NCBI RefSeq assembly: GCF_905475465.1 | Contig: NC_062249.1 | Coordinates: 4,166,501-4,230,500 of the forward strand | DNA from: Pieris napi | Taxonomy: Eukaryota > Arthropoda > Insecta > Lepidoptera > Pieridae | Reading direction: 5' to 3' | DNA: 64,000 nt | In this document: one piece after another, positions 21,951 to 33,196 of the stretch | Layout of the letters: the number at the start of each line of letters is the position of its first letter | Numbering within the stretch: position 1 is the stretch's first letter | Translations under genes and position numbers: made by a program | Notes under the pieces: model-generated | Databases searched by the model: none | Told to the model about the DNA's origin: nothing | What the model saw: the letters and a program-made list of their open reading frames with translations, nothing else

Positions 21951-22264
21951 GACCTGGCAAACGTCGTTTTGCCATGTATTATTTATAATAAAAAATAGGG
22001 ATTGATCGTAGAGGGGTGAAAATTAGGGGTTGTATGTATTTTTTAATGCTGTATCCTAAAAAATAAAAAAAATTTTTTATCTAAAAATTAAAAAAAACTT
22101 AATTTAGGAGTGGACTACCCTTAACGTTTAGGGGGATGAAAAATAGATGTTGTCCGATTCTCAGAGATACCCAATATGCACACAAAATTTCGTGAGAATC
22201 GGTCAAGCCGTTTCGGAGGACTTTAACTACAAACACCGCGACACGAGAATTTTATATATTAGAT
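21951..22264 (+). repeat. Dispersed repeat family (ACTAGCTGACC ... TATATTAGA)
   Basis: Starts TACTAGCTGACCTGGCAAAC and ends CGAGAATTTTATATATTAGA. A near-identical copy is at 57587-57899, and truncated copies are at 32985-33178 and, inverted, at 22645-22830. The conserved core includes ATAGATGTTGTCCGATTCTC and GAATCGGTCAAGCCGTTTCG. I recognise it as a widespread lepidopteran repeat but cannot name its class. Confidence 0.7.
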
Positions 22265-22342
22265 TAAAACTAAATTGCAGAACTGTATAACTGTATTATT
22301 GTCAAGACATTTGTATTACCTCTGAAGTATTTCCGAAACAAT

Positions 22343-22503
22343 TCGACTTAGGGTCCTTCAAGAAAGGAGCGTATCAATTCCTAAAAGGCCGGCAACGCAC
22401 TCGCGAGCCCTCCGAGTTCCGACATTGAGTGTCCATGGGCTTGGTATCATATAACATCAGGTGAGCCTCCAGCCTGTTTGCCCTCTGTTCTATGTAATAT
22501 AAA
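22343..22503 (+). mobile_element. LINE 3'-end fragment
   Basis: TTCGACTTAGGGTCCTTCAA, GGCCGGCAACGCACTCGCGA, GTGTCCATGGGC, ATCAGGTGAGCCTCC and TTTGCCCTCTG match the lepidopteran LINE 3' end seen with part of its ORF at 30953-31340. Only the 3' 160 bases are here. Confidence 0.7.
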
Positions 22504-22644
22504 ACTAAATCCAGTTAGGTTAATTATAATAGAATATTAAATGATTATCAAAATTAAAAAAGTGAGCATATGAGGCAGAAGACTGAGAGATCTTCAATAT
22601 AAACTAAATAAAAGGCGGTAAATTTATTGAGAAAGGCTATATCT

Positions 22645-22830
22645 AATATAATATGAAATTCTCGTATCACAATGTTTGTTCCCATACTCCTCTGAAATGC
22701 CTCGAACGATTCTTATGAATTTTTTTATGCATATTCAGTAAGTCTGAGAATTGGCTATTACCTATCTTTCAAACTCCTAAATTTTAAGTTATATTAATAA
22801 AAAGATTTCATTCCGGAAAACCGAACAGTC
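22645..22830 (-). repeat. Truncated, inverted copy of the ACTAGCTGACC repeat family
   Basis: Reverse-strand sequence AAATTCTCGTATCACAATG, TGTTCCCATACTCCTCTG and TCGAACGATTCTTATGAATTT corresponds to the right half of the family; its left part has decayed. Confidence 0.55.
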
Positions 22831-23074
22831 TCTGGGGGTAGCATAACAAAATGTTCCATGGGGGTATGTACTAAAAAGGTAGGCTAAGTAAAATCATTAA
22901 GGACAAACGCAGGGCCGCGCCGCCCATGTGTGCGAAGTGTGCGATGCACACAGGCGCTAAGACAATAAGGGCGCCGCCACCGAAATTATTTATACTACAA
23001 TATTCTTACGTACAATTGAAGTTTCATTTTACGCTTTGGGTTTTAGTTTACATTAATTACTCAGAGCTTAGCGA

Positions 23075-23735
23075 ATCAAAAGAAAGGCCGCTGCGCCGTG
23101 ATTGAGTGTGTTTATGTCTTATGATTTCAATAATATGCCGACATACCTTGATAGAATCCAAAATGAACTAATTTTTATACTCGGTAACCAAATTCAACAT
23201 TTTATTTTAAATTTATGTCTAATTAATAAATATTTTTCAATAATACTGGATTGTACTCCTGACGTTTCACACGAAGAGCAAATTAGTATGATAATAATAT
23301 TTGTCAACTTTAACATGGAAACTAGAAAGTTGGAAATAAGAGAGCATTTCCTAGCTTTCTGTCAATCATAGATACAACTGGCGCTGGAGTAAGGTCATTT
23401 ATAATAGAAAAAGTAAATGACATTAATTTGGACATAAACAACTTAAGGGGACAAGGCTATGATAATGGCTCAAATATCCGCGGTAAGAATATTGCGGGAT
23501 CTAAATCTCCGCGCTTTTTATGTACCGTGCGCTAGCCATAGTTTAAATTTAATAGTAAACGACGCCAATCTCATACACGACTGGATTTTTTAATATTGTG
23601 CAATTATATAAATATTTTTCGTCCTCTACTAAAAGATGGGATTTATTACAAAGATATATCATAAATCTGACCTTAAAAACGGTTAGATATAACATCGTAA
23701 ATAAACTATGTAACAATTTAATTCGCGTTTTATTT
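23075..23735 (+). pseudogene. hAT (ZMYM1-like) transposase fragment
   Basis: The open part at 23120-23371 encodes IQNELIFILGNQIQHFILN and KYFSIILDCTPDVSHEEQIS, and later EHFLAFCQ. After frameshifts come TGAGVRSFIIEKVND, NNLRGQGYDNGSNIRG, FYVPCASHSLNLIVNDA and FSSSTKRWDLLQ. This run (SIILD-C-TPD, RGQGYDNG, PC-x-SHSLNL, STKRW) is the central region of the ZMYM1/TTF-zinc-finger type of hAT transposase, including the first acidic catalytic segment (LDCTPDVSH). The N-terminal zinc finger and the C-terminal dimerisation domain are absent. Many stops show it is dead. Confidence 0.75.
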
Positions 23736-23897
23736 TTCACGGCAATTGGCAAGCGGACGTTTTACCTATTTAAAAAAATAATATTTAAGTAGGGATATTA
23801 AACTAAAAAAATTTTTCTTTCGGTAATTTAAAAAAAATAATAAAAAATATATTGAAACTTGAAGATTCGTAAAAAATAGGCCGAAAAATATAAATAG

Positions 23898-24000
23898 TTC
23901 CCTCAAAGGCCTGCAACACACCCGCTGAAAATGTCTATGGGCTGCGATGACTGCCATTTTTGTCCGTCGCTCAGGCTCGTTTGCCCCCTATAAAAAAAAA
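23898..24000 (+). mobile_element. LINE 3' tail nested in the hAT element
   Basis: GGCCTGCAACACACCCGCTG, CTATGGGCTGCGATGACTGC and GCTCGTTTGCCCCCTATAAA followed by a poly(A) run is the 3' end of a second LINE tail family, also at 63266-63362 and in part at 54284-54340. Because it lies inside the hAT boundaries it inserted later than that element. Confidence 0.7.
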
Positions 24001-24063
24001 GGAGGCGCTTCGTGGGTTTCGCACACAGGCGCTGCCGGGGGTCGGCGCGGCCCTGGACAAACG

Positions 24064-24540
24064 AAGTTCCCGGGGGTAGTTAGGTATATATAATATTATT
24101 ACGCTTCAACCGAATTAACGTGGGTGAAACTAGAGGACACATCTTATATAACACATTACCACATACTTTTAAAACACAGACGTGTTTAATAAAATAAAAT
24201 ATTATTCTACACGCGTTTATGGTGTACACGGGCCTTTAATTAACACTGGTAAAGCCCCGGCTAGTATAAAATATTCCAAATAAGTGTGAGTACAATCATC
24301 TAAGTAAGTGTGATTTCTGTATCTATTTCGTTATCATTTAATTTTTTTAATATACAAGTAGGTAGCAGTCTGTCCTTGACACACTAGTTTAATATGTCAT
24401 TCGATATTTGATACGATTGCTAAATAGCTCCCGAAACTTCGAGTAATGTAAACAAAGCATTAAAAAAGTTATTTTTTAATTTGGAGCACGAAAAGTCAAG
24501 ACGATATTAAGACGTACTGAAAATCATATGTTTTACTTTT
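24064..24540. other. Intergenic sequence, no gene seen
   Basis: Includes short words common in insect repeats (GAAGTTCCCGGGGGTAGTTA just right of the hAT) but no identifiable element. Confidence 0.3.
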
Positions 24541-24872
24541 TTACACGCTTTATATTAGCTTCACCTGTATGTATGTATGTATGTATGTAACCGACTCCTT
24601 CGGACTCGATTTTGACACACTTTAAACGGACAGATTTAATTCAAACTTATGTACACTTATAAAGAATCAGCGACATTATAATAATTTCATAGGTTTATCT
24701 CGAAAAAACAATGAAAATTTTTTTAAGTCCACAAAGCAATACGATTAAATTGAGACAACACGTATTGCTGCTAGGACTAAAAAGTGGAAAATAAATATAG
24801 TTTAAAAAAACTATAAAACACGCTTTTAAAGCACATCAAACTAATTCTGTGCCATATTTTTCGTCTATCGAG
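24540..24872 (+). repeat. Dispersed repeat with a GTAT microsatellite
   Basis: CACGCTTTATATTAGCTTCACC, a (TATG)n run at 24570-24590, then CTCCTTCGGACTCGATTTTG and TTTAAACGGACAGATTT, continuing to CGCTTTTAAAGCACATCAAA and CTGTGCCATATTTTTCGTC. The same order recurs at 28297-28672, so both are copies of one unnamed element. Confidence 0.65.
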
Positions 24873-25628
24873 CAACCGAGCGAAAATCATATGTTTTACT
24901 CTTTCTTACATTGTTCTCATAATACAGTTCTCTAATCGGATGTCTGTTTCTATATTGAGACTACAGCATAATCATTTATTTCGTGAACACGTTGCTGACA
25001 CAAACTATCAAGCTGTACAGTGCTCCACCCGCCTTTAAACGCAGCCATAACTAAGCTATAGAAGAAGAGTTAAACAAAAACATCATTAAAGTAGTATTTA
25101 ATTGGTAATCAATTAAAATTGTGATATTAAGAGGTTATAAAATAAATAAGATTAAAAAAAAGCACTTTTTACAAATGTTTTAATAAAAATTAAGATTTTT
25201 GACAACCCGTATGAGTTTGAATTCTAAGGGTAGAATTATATCTCAGCTTGGAGTACCTTTGATTTGTAATTGTAACAAATAAAAGTAAAAAGACTGGCGG
25301 CTATGTACGAGTAACTTCAGAAGACACTAATGGAGGCGATGATAATTTTTTTTCTTGAAAATAATTGCTGGATCACAACAAGATTAGGATCAAAATCAAA
25401 TTTCATTTTTTTAACGTACACGTTCCAATAAAAAAAAATGTGTGCGTGTACTAGGTGTACAGTGTACACACGTAAGAAGTGAAACTTATATAAAACCTTT
25501 GTTGTACACAGAGCCATAATTGGTTTGTTTTAAGTTTAGAGGTCCGAAACTATTTCTTTAAACACAGTAAATTTTGATACACTGCCTAGCATACAATTTA
25601 CAAATTAATTGCTCCGTTGAATCCGTTA
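24873..25628. other. Intergenic sequence, no gene seen
   Basis: AT-rich; 25430-25490 contains GTGTGCGTGTACTAGGTGTA and CACGTAAGAAGTGAAACTT, resembling a repeat word also seen near 35185-35235. Confidence 0.3.
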
Positions 25629-25890
25629 AATCCGTTGTCAACTTCAAAGTCAAAAACATGCTATATGTCATATTTTAACGCCGATAAAGAAGTTTGACTT
25701 CGAAAATGTAATCCGTTGTCAAACTTCAAAGTCAAAAACATACTATATGTCACATTTTAACGCCGATAAAGAAGTTTGACTTCAAAAAGCAACATGGCGC
25801 GTAACGGAAAAATGTGACGCGTAACGCAAAAATGTTACACTAAATTTTTTTCCAACCCCGATAAAGAAGTTTCACTTCAAAAATGTTTTG
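25629..25890 (+). repeat. Tandem repeat, unit about 81 bp, two full copies plus partials
   Basis: The unit AATCCGTTGTCAA-CTTCAAAGTC ... CGATAAAGAAGTTTGACTTC starts at 25629 and again at 25710. A third, diverged part with GATAAAGAAGTTTCACTTC ends near 25883. Between them AATGTGACGCGTAACG / AAAATGTTACAC repeats on a smaller scale. Confidence 0.8.
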
Positions 25891-27052
25891 CTTTAATTAA
25901 TATATAAAATCTTTACCATTCACGACAATTCTAGCTGTACAATTTGCATTCTGAGAAATAAATATCCTTTGTAAAGATCGTTTAAAAATATTTTGGCTCC
26001 TAGTCTAAATCGCCATTCCCATAATAAATAACAAAGCTGCCGCCCAGAGACTGCAATAACTCAGCTATTATTGTTGCTAATTGCCTATTAATATCCTCAG
26101 CAGCATATTATGTCCACATTATGTTTCTTCTAATATTGATACATTTATGACAATTTTTATCCGAATTGAATAAAATATACGTATTTATGTTGTCACATTC
26201 TACATGTAATTTATTTATAAGAAACTTATAACAGTGATTTCACTCTGCTCATTGTGTGTCAAAAAAATCAATCAGACGTGTCATTGATCTGTCGAAACTT
26301 TAGTACTGTTTTGTTTAGTTTGTAATAGTGACAATAGGGTTGAAATATATTGATTTATTCTTTCTACATTTTGTTAGCTATACTGGTTCTGCCCTAAGAT
26401 ATAAGCTTTTTAAATAAAACTTATAATTTAAAATTATTCGAATTTACAAGTTGTTATGAAGTCTCTGTATTAGTATAGTATTCAAACCATCTCCGAACGC
26501 TCATACGAATATCCTCTTTACTATTGAACGGTGAATGGTTTTTATTGTATAGAACGTAAAAATAGATACGTTTCAAAGGTGTTGTGTAGGTGTAAGAGGT
26601 CTGCGCGGTTTAATACAACTGGTGAGCAAAAACCAGCAGCTAAAATTAATGAAAACGAAATTGTTGTAAAGTGTAACACGATATCTGTGTAAGCGAAGAA
26701 GTTCTCATTAAAATTAATTCAGAGCAATCGATCCGCAATTTGCCAAGTTTCACCCTCAAACTTGTACTAGCTGGCCGACCCAGAACGGATTCAATTACTT
26801 TAAATAACTTAGATGATGTGTTGCTAAACAAGGTTTTATAGAGATTCTTGGGATTTTGTCGATATCCATAATTCTAAATCGTTAACTTTAAAACAATTCT
26901 CTATGCATTTTCGATATCTGTTCTATTTTAGTTATTGTTCGTGCTAGTTAGGTAAGTTCACTTTTTATTACGGTGTATATTTTTTTAATACATTTTCCCT
27001 GCACTAAGACACCATTTTACATCAGACTAATTTACTAAAAAGTATATATTTT
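25891..27052. other. Intergenic sequence, possible mariner scrap at 26646-26831
   Basis: On the minus strand at 26646-26831 the peptide KVIESVLGRPASTSLR is reminiscent of the linker of mariner transposases (GRP-x-x-x-R), but nothing else supports it. The rest is featureless. Confidence 0.25.
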
Positions 27053-27301
27053 AACATAAGAAAGTGTCCAATAACATTTCTTTCCGCCTCTATTATGGGG
27101 AAGACACTCTGTTCTTGTGTTATTCTATTTCTTCCACTTACCACTCTTTAGCACTAAAGCCTTGACGTGAACTTACACTAATTCACTAATTCGAATGGTT
27201 TTGTCCTTTTCAATAGCGGGATGTAGAACGGTAAAGTTAATTCGATCGGTACTTAACAAACTGGGTAAATAGAAAAAGTGGGTCCCTTACATTTCATCTC
27301 C

Positions 27302-27585
27302 TGCAGGTGTTGTCTGGACATGGGCGATACTTGCATGACATCGTTTAGCAAGAGCCAACACTGAGCTGCTCCTGAGTGTGGTGCAAATGATGTCATGGCA
27401 CATAATACGTTGGAGGAGTGTCCGCAGTGGTATCAGCCCCGTCATAATCTTTGTTCTGTGGTGGGTAACAACTTGTTCTTGTTGTCGACAAAATGGTTGG
27501 CAGTGTCGAGATATGGAATGCAGTGGTATCCTTCTGTGAGCAAAGAAATTTCAAAAAGAGGCAGCAATACGAGATAGAGACGAAT
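27302..27585 (+). pseudogene. R1-type LINE ORF2 C-terminal remnant
   Basis: Plus-strand sequence encodes QVLSGHGRYLHDI, then after a stop ECGANDVMAHNTLEECPQW and ISKRGSNTR before the stop. 'GHG-x-F/Y', then C-x-x-C...HTLEECP-x-W, is the zinc-knuckle region at the C-terminus of R1/TRAS-type ORF2 proteins. Only the final about 90 codons remain. The 3' UTR that follows contains a perfect 20-bp hairpin. Confidence 0.68.
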
Positions 27586-27702
27586 TAGAAGATGCGGAGT
27601 ACATAGGTAAGATATGCTCATCTACCTATGTAATGTTCACTGCAGAAGAGGTTTTGGGTGTAACAAGTAGGTATGCTGTTGAGACCCCACTAGAATGAAC
27701 GA

Positions 27703-27749
27703 AACCCGTCTCTGTGTGCCGGGCATATTCCGGCACACAGAGACGGGTT
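27703..27749. repeat. Perfect 20-bp stem hairpin in the LINE 3' UTR
   Basis: AACCCGTCTCTGTGTGCCGG, a 7-nt loop GCATATT, then the exact complement. It lies 118 bases after the stop of an R1-like ORF2 remnant, with a GC-rich segment to 27812 after it. It may be a reverse-transcriptase recognition structure of the LINE RNA. Confidence 0.85.
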
Positions 27750-27812
27750 AGACCGGCATATCCCTGCAACTTTCGGGGGCAGGGGATGTGCTAACGCATA
27801 TCCACCTCGCAT

Positions 27813-28296
27813 TTAAAAATAAGAAAAAACCACACGTGACAGATTTTTTTAGTTTAAAATTCATAAAATATCGGAAATACATGAAACTGTACCTCATGAG
27901 CAATTTAAGCAATACATTATTATATTTTGAAAGATAATTTATATAAATTTACTTCTCACTAATTTCTAAATGGAATAATCAGTACAAAGTTGAAGAAAAT
28001 TTCTAAATGAAATGAGATTCGTTGTCATTAATATTACCTTTCAAATTATATGAAAACCTTCAAACTAGAAACTTTGAATTATATTCACTTTCAAAGGATT
28101 TCAGTGTCTTGGGTTTGCAATATCATTGCTCTGGATAATTGGAATTTAACTTGTTCAAATTATTATTTAAATCGTGTTTCGTTAATTACTTTTTAAATTA
28201 AGTAAAGATTTTTTAATTATATTTTTTTACTTCATTTCTTTATTAACTTTTTATTTGATGACATATTGACTTTAATTTAGAATATCTAGTCTTTTT
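27813..28296. other. AT-rich intergenic sequence, no gene seen
   Basis: Nothing recognised. Confidence 0.35.
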
Positions 28297-28690
28297 TACA
28301 CGCTTTATATTAATTTCACCTGTATGTATGTAAATAACTCCTTCGGACTCGATTTTGACCCACTTTAAACGGACAGATTTTATTCAAATTTTGCGCACCT
28401 GTCAAAGATCGATGACAATGCAATAATCCGAAAAAAAAAATTAACTAAAAAACACGCCTTTAAAGCACATCAAACTAAAAAGTGAAAAATAATTCCTAAT
28501 TTAGGCTGAAAATGGTAATGAACAAAAAATACTGGTATTATTGTGAAAAAGCGTGGGGCGCTCTGTGCCATATTTTTCGTCTATAGACCATTTTTACCAT
28601 TTTCAGCCTAAATTAGGAATTATTTTTCACTTTTTAGTTTGATGTGCTTTAAAGGCGTGTTTTTTAGTTTTTTTACACTATTCTTTATTT
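28297..28690 (+). repeat. Copy of the 24540 repeat carrying a perfect 76-bp inverted repeat
   Basis: The left part matches 24540-24780. Arms 28443-28518 and 28594-28669 are exact reverse complements (76 of 76) around a 75-base loop that includes CTGTGCCATATTTTTCGTCT, a segment that directly follows the left arm in the 24-kb copy. The arm thus appears duplicated and inverted. Confidence 0.85.
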
Positions 28691-30290
28691 ACTTTAATTT
28701 TGAATATCAAGTCGATTTGGTTACATGACTTGAAACTATAAAATATTTCTAGATAATGTCGACTTCCATCTATCTGCAAACAATTACTGTTACGATTTCA
28801 TCTAAACCTAACAAAGCCATGTGCTGAAAACATTCTTGAAGTATTTGAAATGTGCGATAGGGAGGCAACGCATAAATAAGTGCAGTAAGTGTAGGTAAGC
28901 GTATTGAGTGCAGTGAGTCGCGTCCTTCCACGACACTGCTCGCGACTTTACTTGCATCTCAATATTGTTTGTTTACGCGGTTCCATTGTATGAATATTTT
29001 CATAAACGAGTAAAAAAGCGTACCATATGAACGGTAACAGCTACCACTTATTTAATATCTTACATGACTATTGTAATCATTTATCCAAACTGTAAAATAT
29101 GATTACAATACCAACTTCACGATAGATAATGGCAAATTCTGAATGTTAAAGTTACGTATCAAATTGATGTGGAAATCTTTTACTGATCACGACATAATGA
29201 ATTCACGTATATATCTGTTTAAGATAATAAATTAAAACTAAAAATGTTTAGCTACTGGTTAACTTAGAACTTACTACCTATCTTCAAATTCAATATAGTA
29301 TTTTGTGTCCAAAATATAGACTACAATCACCAACCTTAGATAGGTCAGACAATTTGGATATCGGTGAATACTTGACTTGGTACCGCCTTCCAAACAATAG
29401 CTATATACTTCGTTCCCCGTGTAAAAATAAATCATCCATACATTTAATTCTCTACATAATAGAGACCAATTGTTTGAAATAATAAATATTGTTATTAAAT
29501 ACTTTAGGTGCAATTTGAAGTCGGTTCTAATCGAATAAGAATTTAATAAACAGCTTGTAAACACTAAAATCAGTCATGTTATGATTGCTATAATCAATAA
29601 AAATAAAAAAAATAAAAAATATGTTTATTATGAAACATAAGATACATGTATCACTTATTCCACGTCATTAAATTTGAATTTGTAGGCATCCGTACTAATA
29701 ATTTCACACTTTCTTCACTACTTGACTCAGAATATTAAACAATAGTTCCACTTATGTCTCAATATTGGGTACATGTAGAGACGTGGACCACCGTAGCAAA
29801 CGATTTTCACCATCCCGTGGTGCAGTGGAGACTGTATCATTATTGATGCAGTTGCAGCGTGCAGCGCCCTCTAGCAAATGAAACGTGTTTGTTGTGTAAA
29901 TGTCGCATTTCATATTACTGCGCTTTGTTCCCGTTCAATCACTGATTTCTTGTTTTTTTGTAGTGTATAAATTATCGATTGTGATGTGAGGCTGTTTATT
30001 CACGTTAAGAATGTTACTACTATTAAGCTACGTGGTTATAATGCAATATAATATTTTGCAAACGAAACAATTCAAAATACATATAAAATAAAGAGCATAA
30101 AACGAAACACTTTGTTCATTCTCAAAACCAGCTTTTCTTCTTCTCGATGTAACGGTTAATTATGTTTACATGTTCATTTACCAAGGCAAAAAGAGGTTCC
30201 TATTATCCTTTTATACTGTTAACTAACCGAAGTGATGAAAGCTGGATATATTGCTACGAACACAAAACTAAAGATAAAATTCCGGTATTC
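28691..30290. other. Intergenic sequence, no gene seen
   Basis: AT-rich sequence without recognised exons or elements. A GC-richer patch at 29755-29900 has no long open frame with recognisable motifs. Confidence 0.3.
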
Positions 30291-30434
30291 GCTATACGAG
30301 CCCTGAAGATGCGGTGAAAGCGTACGAAAATTCCATAGAAGAGTAAGAAAGAATGGGCCCACTGCTTTTCTCAGTGGTTTCATCGAATGCGACGATGTGT
30401 TGAGAGGAACGGAGATTACTTCGAAGAACAATAA
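30291..30434 (+). pseudogene. Mariner transposase C-terminal remnant
   Basis: The plus strand encodes TSPEDAVKAYENSIEE, then after a frameshift WAHCFSQWFHRMRRCVERNG and DYFEEQ before TAA. 'A-x-x-x-Y-E ... W-x-x-C-F-x-x-W-x-x-R-x-x-x-C-x-x-x-N-G-D-Y-F' is the C-terminal signature of many mariner transposases. Nothing of the catalytic core remains upstream. Confidence 0.7.
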
Positions 30435-30950
30435 AAGTATTGGCAACATTCTACATTAAGCCGTTTCTCATTTTCTAAACATTTACACTTTAGTATATTT
30501 TGACGAGTAAGACTACGCCCATGAAAAACCCGGGTGCCATTTTCTTAGGACTGTGAAATATTGCCATTACCAAAATATTAAAATGCTTATATTATATATT
30601 TTTGCTAACAAATTCTACTGTGTAATTAAATCTATTTATGGAAATATTGCACGAAAATCGGTTGCGTAGTTCAAAAAATTCACGCTGATCGAAAGCGTTA
30701 ACATCTTTTAATAAAAAATAACTTTATTATTTTCGTTCCTACCCAATACTAAAACTAAATCTAAACAGGATTCCTAACAGCACACGTCGCGTGTATTTGC
30801 AAAGTAATTTACCGCCGTGTGATGTCTGAATTTGTACAACACTCGGCGCGCTGACGCCACCACTTATGCTATCTCCATTAAGAATATTTTTATAAAATGA
30901 ATTGTTTTATATAAAGTTTCCACGTTTACTTACATACCTACCTATCTAGA
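30435..30950. other. Intergenic sequence, no gene seen
   Basis: AT-rich; nothing recognised. Confidence 0.3.
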
Positions 30951-30952
30951 TC

Positions 30953-31340
30953 AAGGGCTTGACTCTTGGCGTTACGTAGAGATGTCGGGTCTCTCTGCAT
31001 CTTCTACCGCATTTACCATGGTGAGTGTTCAGAGGAGTTGTTCGGTCTAATAACTGCAGCTGAGTTTCATTATCGGACGTCAAGGCAAAATACAAAATAC
31101 CATCCGTATCACCTCGACGTCCGTCGTTCCACAACTGAGCTTTTTCGCCGCGCACCACCACTATGTGGAACAAGCTGCCCACTCAACTATTTCCATACCA
31201 ATTCGACTTAGGGTCTTTCAAGTAAAGAGCGTACCAATTCTTGAAACCGGCAACGCACTTGCGAGCCTTCTGGCATTATGAGTGTCCATGGGTGGCGGCA
31301 TCACTAACATCAGGTGAGCCTCCTGCCCGTCGACTTTATT
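30953..31340 (+). pseudogene. LINE ORF C-terminus and 3' end
   Basis: The plus strand encodes, over shifted frames, SLCIFYRIYHGECSEELFGL, AAEFHYRTSRQNTKYHPYHL and DVRRSTTELF, then FHTNST and the shared 3' end (TTCGACTTAGGGTCTTTCAA ... CATCAGGTGAGCCTCCTGCC). 'FYRIYHGECSEELF ... YHP-x-x-L-x-x-x-RS-T' is the last part of a common lepidopteran LINE reverse-transcriptase ORF. This links the protein to the 3' ends found alone at 12137, 22343 and 40545. 5'-truncated and frameshifted. Confidence 0.75.
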
Positions 31341-32815
31341 CGTAGTTTGTTTTATCAACAGACGACTCCAGAATACATCTAAAAACCATAAATCAATAAC
31401 TGTTTAATGTAATGCAATTGTTAACAATTGTGGATAGTTATGGTCATCACAACAGCCCCCTGGCATTACTCCAGGGATACCAGGGGTTTCATCTGATGTG
31501 TGTTTTCAGCACAGGGTAGCGAAAATTTAAGAGATATTAAAGCCAATTTTGTACTTCAGTTCACGACTTTGACTGAACTGTACAAACTGTGAAGATATTC
31601 ATTTATATTCGTGTGAGTCAGCACATTATGTTCGGGCATTTTACGTTGCAATTTCCTAAGAGATATTTCTTATACAATCTGTTCATTTACATTTACAAAT
31701 AATATTTTATTTTCAATCAGCTTGCCTTGCCGTAACGATTTAAGAACACCATTTGTCTGAAGTGTACAAAGTCCAGAATATTCCACTATAAGAATTATTC
31801 ACATCACATAGTGAGATTAACAGTAGCAATAATCGTAACTAAACTATATCCTACTATTTACGATCGAGCCGTTCGTGACGTCAACTGTTTACACAAACAG
31901 TAAGCTTATAGCATTTCTCGCAAACATTGATTTCTCAATGTAGGGGAAAATATTCGGAAAATACTCTTGTGTTTCCGCCCAATTTACGTAATGTGATAGT
32001 TCGCCCCCTGGCCCCTTTCCCTGCCCTCTCTTCTCCCATTCCCCAGCCCCCTCTATTACCATAAAGACAGAGGAATTCGCATGCTTGCTTTTGGCGGCGG
32101 ATTGTTTTTGATTTAATGTCTTGATTTAGATTATCTAGATGTGAATTACATTGCCTTATGTCCGTTTACATGATTGTTGGGGCTGATTGAATCGTAAAAT
32201 AAGTTTATTGCTAACTCTATAAAAACAAAAAGTTTTATCAGATTTACTCAAGTTCACATTAAAGCTTTATATATAGTAAAAATATATAATATACGACCAT
32301 TTGATATTCCATTAACGCAATACATATATAAACGTAATATCTAGTGTAAGATGCATTTTAAACTTTATTTTAATGTTCACTTAAAAAGAAAAAAATGCTT
32401 AACTAATCAATGAAACGCTCAATTTTTTTATTCATGCTAGAATAACGTAATAAAAATTCATATTCCGATATAACATCGTATATAGCGTATAATAAGCTTT
32501 ACGACATCGCGATCTCATCGATTTTACCGCATTTATGGCACTTCCAGTCGTATAACATTTTATATCCGCGTACGTATGATGTTTATGCAAATATGTAGTG
32601 TAATATGTTTGTTTGTGATATTTCGTGTATCACTTTAAGACGTGGCGAAACGAAGGAGAACTAGGTTTGAGGCGTGGGTATGTGTGGATATTAATTTTGA
32701 AGTTGATATGAGTTGTATATTTCGTAAAGGTTCTTTTTTAAGCTCTGCGGTCCTTGTGGATGTGTTCTATGCGTTTATTATGAAATTTTTGAATGAGCTT
32801 TGAATGTAAACAAAT
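31341..32815. other. Intergenic sequence, no gene seen
   Basis: No coding or transposon signature. A C-rich patch (31985-32055) has CCCCTGGCCCCTTTCCCTGCC-like pyrimidine runs, possibly regulatory, but this is not supported by anything else. Confidence 0.3.
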
Positions 32816-32968
32816 CTGTCTTGCCATTCTGTAACTCACTTTTCGAACTCTCACAGCAGTGTTCGCAGCGGCGGTCGCGCTCAAATCAGTCGAGAAGCAG
32901 TCATTTTACGATTTGGCATTCTGATAAGGAGGGAGCTTGTAGTTTATTGTTTATCAGAATGCCAAATT
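32816..32968. mobile_element. Fold-back MITE copy, right arm truncated
   Basis: Full left arm (CTTGCCATTCTGTAACTCAC ... GGCATTCTGATAA), spacer, then only about 19 bases of the right arm (TTATCAGAATGCCAAATT) before a switch to another repeat. Confidence 0.78.
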
Positions 32969-32984
32969 ATGTATCATAAAAAAA

Positions 32985-33178
32985 AACAAAAAGTTTTGTC
33001 TAAAACATAAAAATTTAGGGGTGGGACCACCCTTAACATAAAGGGGGAAGAAAAATAGATGTTGTCCGATTCTCAGACATACTGAATTTACATAAAAAAA
33101 TTCATAAGAATCGGTCGAGCCGTTTGGGAGGAGTATGGGAACGAACATTGTGACACGAGAATTTTATATATTGGAGAT
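32985..33178 (+). repeat. Truncated copy of the ACTAGCTGACC repeat family
   Basis: ATAGATGTTGTCCGATTCTC, GAATCGGTCGAGCCGTTTGG and GAGAATTTTATATATTGGA match the right half of 21951-22264. It abuts the truncated MITE, so the junction is probably one insertion or deletion event. Confidence 0.65.
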
Positions 33179-33196
33179 TATTCAAATTATTATTAT

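Larger units (their letters stand above)
22910..24055 (+). mobile_element. hAT transposon remnant with 8-bp target duplication
   Basis: Short GC-rich inverted ends CAGGGCCGCGCCGCCC (left) and GTCGGCGCGGCCCTG (right) bound a 1146-bp unit flanked by the identical 8-mer GACAAACG (22902-22909 and 24056-24063). The 8-bp duplication and CAGGG terminus are diagnostic of the hAT superfamily. GCACACAGGCGCT near both ends is a shared subterminal motif. It contains transposase debris and a nested LINE tail at 23898-24000. Confidence 0.88.

Noticed and set aside
24565..24595. Tandem GTAT repeat as a CRISPR-like array
   Set aside because: Simple microsatellite with no spacers; eukaryotic context.
27703..27749. 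Bacterial-type terminator
   Set aside because: The strong stem has no U-tract and lies in a LINE 3' UTR of an insect genome.
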